From: Pseudofabraea citricarpa
Lineage: Eukaryota > Ascomycota > Leotiomycetes > Helotiales > Dermateaceae
Length of the DNA: 64,000 bases
Direction: 5' to 3'
Assembly (NCBI GenBank): GCA_029641185.1
Contig: JAPWGK010000002.1
Coordinates: 3,224,001-3,288,000, forward strand
Both the position numbers and the translations under genes were made by a program. This document shows, in pieces, positions 21,522 to 32,276 of this stretch; position 1 is the stretch's first letter; each line of letters begins with the position of its first letter. The notes under the pieces were generated by a model that searched no databases, was not told the DNA's origin, and saw only the letters and a list, made by a program, of their open reading frames with translations.

Positions 21522-24500
21522 ATGAAGACGGTCACTATTGCCTGCAGCATTCTTGCTGCTGCCTCTCATTGTGAGTAAAAAGTCCGCATCATACGATGTG
21601 TTTTGTCATGCTTCAGAGTTGCATACTAAAATCTTCATGTAGTGTTTGATAGCGTCCTCGGGCAGGATTTCTATGGCTACAAACGCTCCTATACGGAACC
21701 TAATACAGGTATGACTTTCTGGGCCACCGGTATGAACAATGGAACCATTACGGGAGACGGAATGTTCTCGACTGTCTCCTTGGGTGGCTACGAGCTTGGA
21801 ATTATATTTCCTCCGGAAGCTACAACAACCAACACATATGATTACATTGGGATGCTTGTATGATATGTGCATTATAGCGAGTCTGAGACTTACTGACAAT
21901 CAATTAGACTGGATCAACCCCAAATGGTACAGGTTGGTCGGGAGTTGTGCATGGCAATAATATTGGTGCTGCAATGAGCAATCATCTAATGCTGCTGGCC
22001 TGGCCAAACAATGGCGAGATCTTGACTTCGTTCCGCTACTCTCCGTACGTGGCTATGTTGAAACTGTTCCAAATATATTCGCTAACATAAATGGACTAAA
22101 GAGCATATGCCGACCCTATTCCATATACTGGCAGTGCAGTCCTAACACAGATTTATAGAGAAATAAATGCTACTAATTGGAAGCTAATTTACCTTTGCAA
22201 AAACTGCTACAAGTTTGACCAACCTGGACAATCGGCAGATAACATGTCAACCACGGCAGGGAGTTTCCAAAACGGCTGGGCTCAAGCAGATATTCCTCCT
22301 TCCAACCCAGCAGATCCAGGGTCTCCTATTATACAGCATAACAATGGAATGGGCGCTTACAACGTCAAAGTGGCTTCCGCAACTCATGCTTCTTACTCCG
22401 TTTGGGCCACTCGGACAGCAACGTACACAAATACGGCTACTGGAACTGCCACAGCTACTGCTACTGCTGGTCCATCATCGAAACCAGTTCCGACTGGGGC
22501 CACTTATGACTATGTCATTGTTGGCGGTGGAGCTGGTGGAATTCCCATGGCCGACAGGTTATCAGCGGCCGGAAAGTCTGTGTTACTGATAGAAAAGGGA
22601 CCCGCATCGTCCGCACGATGGGGTGGAAGTAAGTTCCCATTCTCCGGATTAAGTCTTGATCTAACTGTTTTTTTTTTTTTTTTTAGCTCTTCGCCCCGAG
22701 AGTGGTTGGCTAAATGGATACAATTTGACCTGGTTTGACGTTCCAGGACTTTGCAACAGAATTTGGCAGCCAGGTGGATCTGCTGGTGTTGCTTGTGGCG
22801 ATACCGATCAGATGGCTGGGTGTGTCCTAGGTGGTGGCACTGCTGTTAACGCTGGTTTGTGGTGGAATGTAAGCACAGCGAGTTCAATCTTTCAATTTCC
22901 TGCTGACCTCTTTATAAGCCAAATCCATCCGATTGGGATGTCAATTTTCCTACTGGTTGGAAATCTACGGATATGGCCGCAGCTTCTCAACGAGTCTTTT
23001 CCAGAATACCAGGCACAGACCATCCTTCAATGGACGGAAAGCTGTATCTTCAGCAAGGATTTGATGTTGTCAGTACAGGTCTAACAAACGCTGGCTGGAA
23101 AAGCGTAACTGCCAATAGTGTGCCCGGCCAAAAGAATCGAACTTTTGCTCACACTCCATATATGTACTCCAACGGAGAAAGAGGAGGACCCATGGCTACA
23201 TATCTTGTCAGCGCTAAAGCCAGATCTAATTTCCAGATGTGGCTTAATACCACCGTCAAGAGAGTTGTTCGAGATAACGGACATGCCACCGGACTCGAGG
23301 TCGAAGCGTACAACAATGGAGGTTATGCTGGTACCGTAAATCTGACTCCCGTGACAGGCCGTGTTATCATTTCTGCAGGAGCATTTGGAACCGCCAAGGT
23401 TCTATTTAGAAGTGGGTGGTACTCAAATTTAACCTGTCATACAAACACTGATTTTTATAGGTGGCATTGGACCTGCCGATCAGCTTGATATCGTGAAGCA
23501 AAGTACGGATGGCCCAACAATGATCAATTCGTCTTTTTGGATAAACACACCCGTAGGATACAATCTGGATGATCACTTAAACGTGAGTATATCAGTATTC
23601 GAATCTTGGGGCTTTATCTAATACCCCATAGACGAATCTTGTGATTTCACATCCAAACGTTACTTATTATGATTGGTTGGCAGCCTGGAACACTCCAATC
23701 GCAAGCGATGCCTCCCAATACCTATGTAAGCATTTTCTGGGATTTTTGAAGCATCCTACCTAACAGAAGTAGCCAAGCGGACAGGTCCTTTTGCGCAAGC
23801 AGCTCCCAACATTGGCCCACTATTCTGGGAAGAGATCAAGTGTAGCGATGGCATTACTCGACAGCTCCAATATACCGCCAGAGTAGAAGGATCCGAAGGA
23901 GAAGCTAACGGCAGTAAGTCTCCCTCATTAAGTATATTAAGTAAACAAATATCTCATCTCAGAATAGATACAATGACTCTCTCTCAATATCTTGGTCGAG
24001 GGCAAACCTCTCGCGGACGAACAACCATCGGCGTGGGCCTTAACATGGTCGTCTCAACATTGCCTTGGCTCCAGAACAATGGTGGCGACCTTGAAGCAGT
24101 GGTGGCCTCTATCCAAAACGTTCAAAAAGCTCTGAGTACTGTTAAGAACCTGACATGGCTCCAGCCAGCCGCAGGTGTCAGTGCAGCGGATTATGTCAAG
24201 AACGTAAGTCAGCCTCATATACCTCGTCTGCAATAAGGATCTTCCTAACAAGAAACGATATAGATGCCACTTACTACAGCGAACATTGGCGCTCGCCGCT
24301 CCAATCACTGGCTAGGGACAGCAAAACTCGGAACTGACGACGGCCGTAATGGCGGCACATCCGTGGTAGATTTGAACACCAAAGTCTACGGTACAGATAA
24401 CGTCTTCGTCGTAGACGCAAGCATCTTTCCCGGCATGCCGTCGACCAACCCGTCCTCTTTGGTCGTGGTGGCTGCTGAGAAGGCCGCTGATCGCATACTT

Positions 24501-24784
24501 GCTCTGGCTGCCAACACAGGTCTTGCTCGGTATGCACAGTGTGGAGGGATGACATATTCTGGGGGCATGACGTGTGCTTGTGAGTTTCCCTTTCCCCATT
24601 CAGCCAACCCTGAAAAGCAGAATCAGAATCGGTGTGTGTATATGGATACTGACATGCGACGAAAAATAACAGCACCGTATAAATGCACTCTCAAAGACGC
24701 ATATTATTCTCAGGTGAGCCGTTCTTCCTCTTTTCCTGGCCAAGGATGACTTTAATTTACTAATCCTCTCCCTAGTGCCTGTAA
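21522..24784 (+). CDS. CDH: Cellobiose dehydrogenase with C-terminal CBM1
   Basis: Secreted flavocytochrome (AA8-AA3_1) that oxidises cellobiose and passes electrons to lytic polysaccharide monooxygenases. Thirteen exons give 853 aa: 21522-21570, 21643-21857, 21908-22044, 22102-22628, 22687-22868, 22919-23411, 23461-23582, 23632-23725, 23773-23913, 23968-24203, 24264-24579, 24673-24713 and 24776-24784. Order: signal peptide, cytochrome domain, Thr-rich linker, GMC dehydrogenase, CBM1. Haem ligands align as M111 (IGAAMSN) and H213 (QHNNGMG). The FAD fingerprint GGGAGG is at 275-280. Catalytic H747 (SNHWLG) and N794 (TNPSS) are present. The CBM1 (about 822-853) has four cysteines, so this is an ascomycete class II enzyme with its own cellulose binding. 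No lesions were seen. The acceptors of introns 8 and 10 skip nearer AGs. Confidence 0.97.
22668..22684 (+). repeat. T17 homopolymer inside a cellobiose dehydrogenase intron
   Basis: Seventeen consecutive T between the CTAAC branch site (22661-22665) and the acceptor AG (22685-22686) of intron 4. It works as an extreme polypyrimidine tract. Confidence 0.95.
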
Positions 24785-25760
24785 ACGCCCGTTTCAATTA
24801 TCTTCTCTGTCCATATATAAGATCATCTACATATACTTTTTCCTTTTTTTTTGTGTGTTTTTCCCTGTTATTCATGTACATACTTCCCTGGTCATGAAAG
24901 TAAATGCTAGCCAGACTCAAGAAATTTAAAGATATCGGTCCCTGCAAGGCAGTTGATTCTCTCCTGCTCTCCAAACTTGAAGGTTGCTACGATATATGTA
25001 TGATATCGCCCGATGAGACATGATGTGAATATGCCTAGAATTTTAAGACATCCACCAATCTAATCGAGGAAAAAAAACGAGGTTGCTATTACTCTGCCTA
25101 CCTGGAGATATAGAGGCAGAAGAGAACACAGAAATGTCACCAAATATGCGGGAACATGCGAGTAATTCTTAACCATAGTAGATTTCTCTGCCGCCATTCA
25201 CCCGCTCATGTCCCTGGCTCCCATTCCAGTCCAGTCTGATCCGGTCCGGTCTACTAATTAGAACTAAAACTACTAACTATATTCTTATCATACACTACTG
25301 CACTTTCGGATTCCTCTCCTCTGCTGTCGTGTGCCGGCACGTTTCCCACGCCATTGTTATTACAGAAACACACCTTTTCTCCCTCAGCATGCTCTTCCTC
25401 TCAGCTCACCGCAATCTGACCGACCCTTAACACCTCATCTACAGAGAGGAAGGTCGAGCCACAGAAGAGATAACGAAGATTCCTCCTCCAATCAAGAATC
25501 GAATCGCTAAAGACAGGAAGACCCAAACAAAATAACAACCTAAAAACTTGGTATAATCCCGTACCCCTTGGAAGGTAGTTACTAGTGCCGTTGATGCAAT
25601 CAATCATGCAGTTTCTTCAAAACAAAAAAGGAGAGAATTCCCAAATTAACACCAACACCAACGCCGAGAGCCAAATATTCCATCCTCCAGTGGAAACTAG
25701 GAATGGGCTTTCAAAGACCCATATTAACGTAGACCGAGATCAAACCAAAAGTCCCTACTT
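24785..25760. other. Convergent 3' flank between cellobiose dehydrogenase and KAR9
   Basis: About 980 bases between two 3' ends. It is T- and A-rich at about 24830-25080. No gene, RNA or repeat was recognised. Confidence 0.5.
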
Positions 25761-28700
25761 TCATCGCCACCGTGTCTTCTCCTTGCCTTTAGAATCCTTG
25801 GAGTTGTTGCTCGTTTGGCTATTTCCTCTTTTTAATGCCGAAGCTGCTCCAGCGACAGCTAGAGGAGATTCTCTTCCAGAAATGCTACTATTCTGTCGAC
25901 CTCGAGGAGTAGGAAGTAAGCTGGCTCTCCGATTAGTAGCCAACGAGCTTGCTGGTCTCTGGGTCAAAGGCGGCCGTGATGGTGAGCTACTGATTGACAT
26001 AGGATCGCTATGCATTGGTTGATAAGAGGCACGGCGGTTTGCCATCGGGAGTGATGACATTGAAGACTGTGCCTGGAGATTTCGTGGCCGAGCGGCGGGT
26101 GAAGAGAGGACTTGCTGAGAATAAGGTCCGGGTGAAGCTGACGATAGGCGACCTCGAAGAGCGAGGCGAGAAGCGGAAGTGCGAGAGGGTGTATTTTCCG
26201 CTGCTGGAGATGGAGTATTTTCGATACCTAGCGGACTTCGAAGGGGTATCTTGGAATCATAAGATGGCAAAGAGCTTGTGGAATGCTTCAGGGTGGGTGT
26301 TGTTTTTGCATGGGGACTAGGTGTTGTAAGGCTGAGAGGTTTGAAATTATGGCCGACAATGGTTCCAGCTGTGTTCACGCTTGAGTTCCATCTCGGTCTG
26401 CCGTCGCTAGATCCTGCTGATGGCCTAGGTAACCGATTGCCTGTTGGTGTCGCAGAACCTTGCCTTGGGGATGGGGATGCTTTTGCTGGTGGTCCACCAC
26501 CATATGTCGATAATCGGGATGTTAGTCCTTTACGTGGGACTTGAGTAGGATTTGACGGCATGCTGACATTTCTCTTAGCACCGGGTTGAGGAAGACCGCT
26601 CTTGTTACCAAGTCTCAGTTTGCCATTTTTTGAAGGCGTTAGGTGATCGAGGCCTCCATGCAGTCCTGACATGACGACCGATGAAGCCGGAGAACTTCCA
26701 GGGGTATCAAGGCTTGCGATTGTAGATCGGTCATTCGAAACCATGCTCGATATTGAATCCCTCAACTGCTGGTTTCTCTTATCTGCTTGTATTTCATCCA
26801 AAGTCACATCAAGCTCGCTCATGAGGTCCTTGAGAGATTCCCATTTACGTTGCATGTCAGAATGGAGCCGAAGGATTTCTCCATTGACAGTCAATCGATC
26901 TTTGACGCCTTTCTCGATGATCGACAATACTCGCTCAATAGCAGGTCCATAGTGCATCTTCTTTGCCTCGTAGCTCTCTATCTTTTTTCCCATTGTGGCA
27001 GGGTTGTTGAGATGTGCTCCTGCATCCACAGCCTCTCGAAGTTTGGACACGCTACGCTCAACAGATTCGTACATCTTTTGCGCTTGTCTTCCAGCACCGC
27101 GGAATACGAGAACCCAGCGATCCTCACCTAGTTCCCGGCGTAAGGATTCTGCATCTTTCTCAAGACTCTTCCAACTATTTTCGAGACCACCACGACGTGT
27201 TTCCAATTCCTCGCACGCCGTAGGAAATATATCCTCTGCTCTAGAATGGAATACAGACAATCTCATTGGTAGGAAGTCCAAGGAAGCTCGTAGGGGTTGC
27301 ATTCTTGCAAACAAGGCTAGAAGACTCGAATCATCGTGTGCCATAGCTGGCGTAGTAGGTGTAGTTGGACCCAAGGGGAAGGCCGGCTGCATACTAAAGC
27401 GATTATTGGCTCGTGCCCTGGTTGCTGGAGGTGGTGTTTCTTCTACGATGGTCTCCAGTTCTCCAATATCGACTCCATCACCAGCAGCTTCGGCCATTAG
27501 AGATTTGTGTCTCTTCTCCTCCATTTCGAATACCAGGCGAGATAAGACGTCCATTTCATTGCCAATATCACCAAGTACTGTGTTCCATAGCTCTTCCCAC
27601 TCCATAGCCATGACTACAGATCCCTTTACAACCTTCAGTGTGTTCTTTGTCTTCTCCCATTCCGTTAAAATAGTTTCAACCTGTAAAACAACCTTTCTTA
27701 GTTCATCTCCGGAGACTGTTGCAATATCTGGGCGACTCTGCAGTGCCTCGATAGCTGAGACGTAGACATTGATAAGCTCTTCGAACCGTGTGATTGCGTT
27801 GTCCACTTCTTCTAACCCTTCTCTGCCTCCTGCTGCTGCCCATTCTACATCATCCTCGCCATCTAGTCCAGCAATGACCTCCGAGGCCTTTGAGATCCAA
27901 CTTCTGATTTGTTCAGCCGCTCCCATCAACGCTCTTGAGGCATCTTTAGACGTCCGGATTGCGGAAACTTTAGTTGAAAGGGACTCGGCATCGGGTAACT
28001 GCAAAGAGGTAAGTTGGGCAAGTTGGTTGGCAAAAGAAACCCTTGAGAGGGTGTATATTGAGCCGGCGCGCGGGAGGCCAAATGGATTGAAGTATGAAGA
28101 AGAAGCATCGTTCGTGAACTCTGCTGGAGCTGTGCCACCAGGGGGTGTGTCCTTTGCTAGAGGTGGAGGAGGTAGGTCGTCCGAGTCGTCTGACGAGGGG
28201 GGACTTCTGTCGATATGTGCCCTTCTTGTGTCCGACATAGCTTTCGTACCATTTCCATTTATGTGGTCGGGTAGCCTGTACTTCTGTGACTCCATCCCCA
28301 GGGGTTCTGCTACTTCGGTCATGACAATATCACGATATGGCTCAGCAGACGATTTTCGACGATGGTTGACCTCAACAACACGGGTATCATCAGCTGCCGT
28401 GTCCTGGAAGCTTCCTCCACCTGCTTCCGACGTGAGGTATCCTCCACTGGCCGCACTCCAAGCTCGCCCGCGTCGTTCGATGATAGACGAACTTATCGAG
28501 TTCGCGCGGTGGTTTAAATCGATATGACGGATCTGATCTTCTGGGATTCGCCCGATCCGCTCGTGAACAGGTGAAGGACTGGCGGACTTGTTGCTGCTGT
28601 CCTTGAGACCAAATCCCAGCGCCTTCAGGCGAGCGGAAAGGCCTGGCGATGGTTTGCGCGCTCTGTAAGTCGTTCGTGGTTCCAGCTGATCTGGAGAAGG

Positions 28701-28775
28701 TGAGATAGAATGGTCAGGCCTGCGGCTCAAAAAGTCTGATCGCGAAGATAATGCATCTCTAATCACAGTTGTCAT
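25761..28775 (-). CDS. KAR9: KAR9-type spindle-positioning protein
   Basis: Adaptor that links microtubule plus ends, through EB1/Bim1, to myosin V and actin cables, orienting the spindle. One uninterrupted exon encodes 1004 aa. The N-terminal ~230 residues are Ser/Pro-rich. The conserved helical KAR9 domain spans about 235-650, including SLQLPDAESLSTKVSAI, VVLQVETILTEWEKTK and MAMEWEELWNTVLGDIGNEMD. The C-terminal ~330 residues are basic, Ser/Pro-rich and disordered. They include an S-K-I-P at residues 841-844 flanked by basic residues, the classical EB1/Bim1-binding SxIP motif. The start ATG at 28775 is the first in frame. The lack of introns stands out among intron-rich neighbours but is not odd for this family. 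The identity rests on recognised family sequence; the Bim1 contact is inferred. Confidence 0.9.
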   Translation of the reverse strand: MTTVIRDALSSRSDFLSRRPDHSISPSPDQLEPRTTYRARKPSPGLSARLKALGFGLKDSSNKSASPSPVHERIGRIPEDQIRHIDLNHRANSISSSIIERRGRAWSAASGGYLTSEAGGGSFQDTAADDTRVVEVNHRRKSSAEPYRDIVMTEVAEPLGMESQKYRLPDHINGNGTKAMSDTRRAHIDRSPPSSDDSDDLPPPPLAKDTPPGGTAPAEFTNDASSSYFNPFGLPRAGSIYTLSRVSFANQLAQLTSLQLPDAESLSTKVSAIRTSKDASRALMGAAEQIRSWISKASEVIAGLDGEDDVEWAAAGGREGLEEVDNAITRFEELINVYVSAIEALQSRPDIATVSGDELRKVVLQVETILTEWEKTKNTLKVVKGSVVMAMEWEELWNTVLGDIGNEMDVLSRLVFEMEEKRHKSLMAEAAGDGVDIGELETIVEETPPPATRARANNRFSMQPAFPLGPTTPTTPAMAHDDSSLLALFARMQPLRASLDFLPMRLSVFHSRAEDIFPTACEELETRRGGLENSWKSLEKDAESLRRELGEDRWVLVFRGAGRQAQKMYESVERSVSKLREAVDAGAHLNNPATMGKKIESYEAKKMHYGPAIERVLSIIEKGVKDRLTVNGEILRLHSDMQRKWESLKDLMSELDVTLDEIQADKRNQQLRDSISSMVSNDRSTIASLDTPGSSPASSVVMSGLHGGLDHLTPSKNGKLRLGNKSGLPQPGAKRNVSMPSNPTQVPRKGLTSRLSTYGGGPPAKASPSPRQGSATPTGNRLPRPSAGSSDGRPRWNSSVNTAGTIVGHNFKPLSLTTPSPHAKTTPTLKHSTSSLPSYDSKIPLRSPLGIENTPSPAAENTPSRTSASRLALRGRLSSASPGPYSQQVLSSPAARPRNLQAQSSMSSLPMANRRASYQPMHSDPMSISSSPSRPPLTQRPASSLATNRRASLLPTPRGRQNSSISGRESPLAVAGAASALKRGNSQTSNNSKDSKGKEKTRWR

Positions 28776-29418
28776 TGGATTTGACGTATGGTGGGTGTAG
28801 TGTCATCGAACTCTATGGAGACGGCGCAACAGCGACGCTCGCTCGCACTGTAGGATCTACAGCGGTGGTGGTGGAGTCTGGCACGCGTATTGGTCGTTTC
28901 TGGGATTCTTAGTTGCGGTGGTTCGTTCGCGAACGGTCAGTGTACAGCAAATAAAAAGAATTTCTACGTGCTGTATCCTCGAAATGCAGGGCCGGACAGG
29001 GGAGTACGGGGGGGAGCAGGGGTAGCTGCAGTACAATTTCCTGGCTGGCTGTGTCTGCTGGCTGTGTCTGTGTCTGTTGGCGGGCGGGGCGTACAATGCG
29101 ATTGTGGGTGGTGGGAATGCGAGCGACAATGAATTGGACGACGAAAGAATGTGCAAAGAAGTGAGTGAGACGAGAGTGTTTGGAGTTGTTGTTGACGATG
29201 TTCCTGTTGTTTAATGTGGAGGAGGAGTGAAAGTGACCTGTCGCAGATAGACGTGGGTGGTGGTGGTGGTGGGTGGTGGAGCTTGGGGGATGAGGGAGGT
29301 CGGTTCAGAGTTCGGGGCGAGGAATGATGTATTGGTGGGAGAGTTTTGTCACAAGCAAGAAGCAAGCAACGCGGTATTCACTATGTACAAGAGGGGATAG
29401 ATAGCCAGGTCTAGAGTG

Positions 29419-29439
29419 CGACGACGACGACGACGACGA
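29419..29439. repeat. CGA trinucleotide repeat (7 units)
   Basis: Seven perfect CGA units followed by TGATGATCATGATGATGA-type sequence, intergenic. Confidence 0.95.
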
Positions 29440-29713
29440 TGATCATGATGATGAGGCTGGGCTGGGGAGGGGCCGAATAATGCAATACAGTAATACTGTC
29501 GAGGGGTACTTAGGTACTTTCTCATACTGTATGTACATGTACATAGAGTCTTCAGTCATGTGTGCTGCAAACGGCTACAGGTAATAGTAATAAGCTGGGA
29601 GCAGCTGCTGGTTCCACTGTCTCCCGAGTCCCTCCTGTCTACCGTACTGGAGTGCTGGAGTGCTGGCTATACAGTAGTGTTGCTGTCCTCAAGCCTCAAC
29701 CAAGTCTACAAGC

Positions 29714-29827
29714 CTACAAGCCTACGAGTTGCTCTACAGGCTATGGCTACAGCCTCACCAGCCCTCCAGCCTACAAGCCTACAAGTGGCCCTACAGGCTA
29801 TCGCTATACCCCCTCCAGCCCTCCAGC
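29714..29827. repeat. 57-bp tandem duplication
   Basis: Copies at 29714-29770 and 29771-29827 are exactly adjacent and 57 bases each, with about eight differences. Shorter CTACAAGC units precede them from 29706. The unit length is a multiple of three, so each open frame shows a 19-residue repeat, but nothing else supports coding. Confidence 0.85.
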
Positions 29828-30683
29828 CTTCTAGCACTCTAGGCCTCGATGGCTACCTACCTTACCTACCTACATACACTACAAGTACCCACCAACCCAC
29901 CCAATCCACCGTGCCAATCTCCCAGCATCTTCCTCCCTCCTACTTCCTAGAGCATCCGTACGTAGCCGTTTTAGCCTCTCGACTCTCGAACTCGGTTGGT
30001 TGCCATAACCACGAGAATAGCGATGGATCCCTCCAAAGGAATGGGTGGGTTGCATGGCCATCATCTTGTTTACTTCCTCGCTCATCTCATCAATTTACAG
30101 TAAGTAAGAGTGAGAATGGGAATGGGAATGGGAATGAGAGAGATTGTACATAAAAGGCGTCGTCAACCATCCCCTCCCCCTCCTAATCCTCTATCCCAAA
30201 CCTCCGGCATCGTGTCTCCCTGCACCCACTCCATCATCTATTATCCAAAGTCTTCATCCAACGCTGCTTTGTTTCAAACACACCACACCACACACATCAC
30301 ACTACACTACACTCACACTCACTCACTCCTCCCTACGCGATCCGCATGGACCCTTTCCTTCCGCCTTAATATCTTCCGTACGAGACGAGCCACGAGCCAC
30401 GAGCCAGCAGCCAGCACTTCAACACACCATCCACAATCTCACAACGCCCACCGTGACTCTGTGATTTCACTACTACACTCCCTAGACTTTCCCCCCCAAC
30501 GTCGCTGGACGGCAGACTGGGCACCCCTAATTAAAATCAAATCTCGACGTCGAGTACACATGTGCTAGCATTAATTTCCCTCCGCTCCTTACAAATACAA
30601 ATACACGCCTGCGGCCACGCGCACTCCCATCTCAAACAGACCACGACGACAAACGCTGTTCCCTTCCGCTCCCTTTCCCAGAC

Positions 30684-32276
30684 ATGGCCACCACCGAAGA
30701 CTTTCACGAGCAGCCTTCTCTTCGGAGGTCCTCGCCATCCCCCTCCATATCTCCCACTCCCGCAATCGGTGCCTGCCCGGAACTCTCCCGTTGTGTTTCC
30801 ACCGCGTCAACTGCGTCAACCTTCTCCGGCCGCTCGAGCACTATGGGTGGGCGGGAATCTCTAGGTAGCTCAGTTGGTAGCTCTGCCTCGCGGTCCTCGT
30901 CTGCGAGCTATACAACCCGGCAGTCGATGGGTGGGTTGGAGAAACCGCAGAGGCGTGGTTATGTTCGGCCCCAGGGCACCAACTTCGCCGCGTCTGCTCA
31001 GTCCAGAGAGAGCGTTCTCAGTCTGGGCAGTATAGCACATCTGCAGTACTACTTCGCCCGGACAGGTCTCCTAGATGGCAAGGGGGGAAGGTTAGCTAGA
31101 AAGAAATCAGACCGTGGAACACTAGACCTATCCGCTCTGGACACGTCATTTCTTATACCGAAGGGGATCGGATCCGATGTAGACTCTTCGTATGCTTCAA
31201 TGGGTAGCAGCCCTGAGCTTCTTGCCCAAGGACTGAATGGCATGCTGGTAGAGAGCCCCATTGACGAGGGAGAAGACGTGTACTATAGTGGCGAGGAGGA
31301 CGAACAGCACCCGCATATGCTCCCTCCTACAGTGAGCACTTACAACCATCGCCAAAAGCCGGTCCCAAGGCCACCCACATTAGAAGAACTTAAAGATGAT
31401 CTCCAGAAAGCCCTGCATGAGGCAGATAAGGTTCTCGCAGATGCCAAAGCCGAATCAGAAGCCGAAGCAGCGCCAGTCCCTCTATCCTCAGATCCAACGA
31501 GCCCAGCCTCACCTCGGGGTAGTCGAGGCTGGTACGAGCTCCAAGGAATGCATATACTTGATGTTATCACACTTGCCATTAGAGCCGCCAAAATGTACTA
31601 CACCGCACACAACCAACCAGCCCGCCTCGCTGCCATTAAATCGGAACGAGAGATCCGATCCGAACTATTATCGGTGATGGATGTTCTAAAACGGATGGCA
31701 ACGCGGAGTTTTGCTACAGGCATGCGGACCGAAGAGCGTGAGACCATGGAGGACTGGATCGCTGGTGTATATGAAATGTTAAAACAAGAAGAGGAAACGG
31801 AGCGTATCGAGAGGGAACGGAGGGCTCGTTGGGCATGGTTGGGTGATTCGTGGGAAGGGACACCAATTGAACGCGAATGTGCCTTTTTACAATCTATGGA
31901 TCCCGAAGCAGACAGCCTTCCGGCTTGGACATCATCCAAGGATAGCACCGAGCTACCAACACCGTTCCTTGCCGAACTGAGAGACGGTCTCCGACTAGTT
32001 AAACTACATAATGCCGTGGTCAAGAAGAGCAAGAGACCTTTTGGGGCAATCCCAACGTTTCATACAGATACTCGAAAACCGTACCGGTGTGCGGAAAACC
32101 TCAGATATTGGATTAAAGCCGCAGAGCTGAGGTGGGAGGTCGTGCTTAAAGTCGACGTAATGGGAGTTGTTAATGGCACGGACGCAGAAGCGTGGAGAGG
32201 CTTCGAAGAAGCAGTTTGGAAATGGTGTGGCAAAGTCCGTGAGGAGATTACCTCTGAGTTGAAATTGAAGGCATAA
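30684..32276 (+). CDS. Conserved-looking Ser-rich protein with weak CH-like C-terminus
   Basis: Single-exon gene, 530 aa, not assigned to a named family. Residues 1-90 are Ser/Thr-rich and probably disordered. The well-ordered core begins near the segment SIAHLQYYFARTGLLDGKGG (about 113-132). An acidic stretch follows (about 190-215), then a charged helix (ELKDDLQKALHEADKVLADAK) and two helical blocks (MHILDVITLAIRAAKMYYTA and RMATRSFATGMRTEERETMEDW). The C-terminal ~100 residues (ELRDGLRLVKLHNAVVK, then CAENLRYWIKAAELRWEV and a closing W/K-rich helix) have the length and DG-x-L-x-KL pattern of a calponin-homology domain, but the match is loose. ATG at 30684 follows a pyrimidine-rich leader. 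A cytoskeletal role is possible if the CH reading is right; I would not assign it. Confidence 0.8.
   Translation: MATTEDFHEQPSLRRSSPSPSISPTPAIGACPELSRCVSTASTASTFSGRSSTMGGRESLGSSVGSSASRSSSASYTTRQSMGGLEKPQRRGYVRPQGTNFAASAQSRESVLSLGSIAHLQYYFARTGLLDGKGGRLARKKSDRGTLDLSALDTSFLIPKGIGSDVDSSYASMGSSPELLAQGLNGMLVESPIDEGEDVYYSGEEDEQHPHMLPPTVSTYNHRQKPVPRPPTLEELKDDLQKALHEADKVLADAKAESEAEAAPVPLSSDPTSPASPRGSRGWYELQGMHILDVITLAIRAAKMYYTAHNQPARLAAIKSEREIRSELLSVMDVLKRMATRSFATGMRTEERETMEDWIAGVYEMLKQEEETERIERERRARWAWLGDSWEGTPIERECAFLQSMDPEADSLPAWTSSKDSTELPTPFLAELRDGLRLVKLHNAVVKKSKRPFGAIPTFHTDTRKPYRCAENLRYWIKAAELRWEVVLKVDVMGVVNGTDAEAWRGFEEAVWKWCGKVREEITSELKLKA

Larger units (their letters stand above)
28776..30683. 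promoter_or_regulatory. Divergent region between KAR9 and the Ser-rich protein gene
   Basis: About 1.9 kb with much low-complexity DNA: GGT-rich repeats near 29255-29279, seven CGA units at 29419-29439, a 57-bp tandem duplication at 29714-29827, CTACCTACCTTACCTACC near 29850-29870, and GGGAAT units near 30115-30133. The last ~500 bases are pyrimidine-rich, fitting a long 5' leader. Overlapping ORFs of 90-200 codons are low-complexity and shift between frames, so I call none. Confidence 0.5.

Noticed and set aside
23726..23769. Alternative acceptors at 23766 or 23769 in cellobiose dehydrogenase
   Set aside because: The first creates a stop codon and the second inserts an extra residue relative to the conserved YLxxRTG segment.
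26995..28527. Two long antisense ORFs (256 and 252 codons) opposite KAR9
   Set aside because: They mirror the codon structure of KAR9; the KAR9 strand has family sequence and the antisense does not.
29560..30153. 197-codon ORF with 19-residue repeats
   Set aside because: The repeats come from a 57-bp tandem duplication; other frames are open too, and the rest is low complexity.
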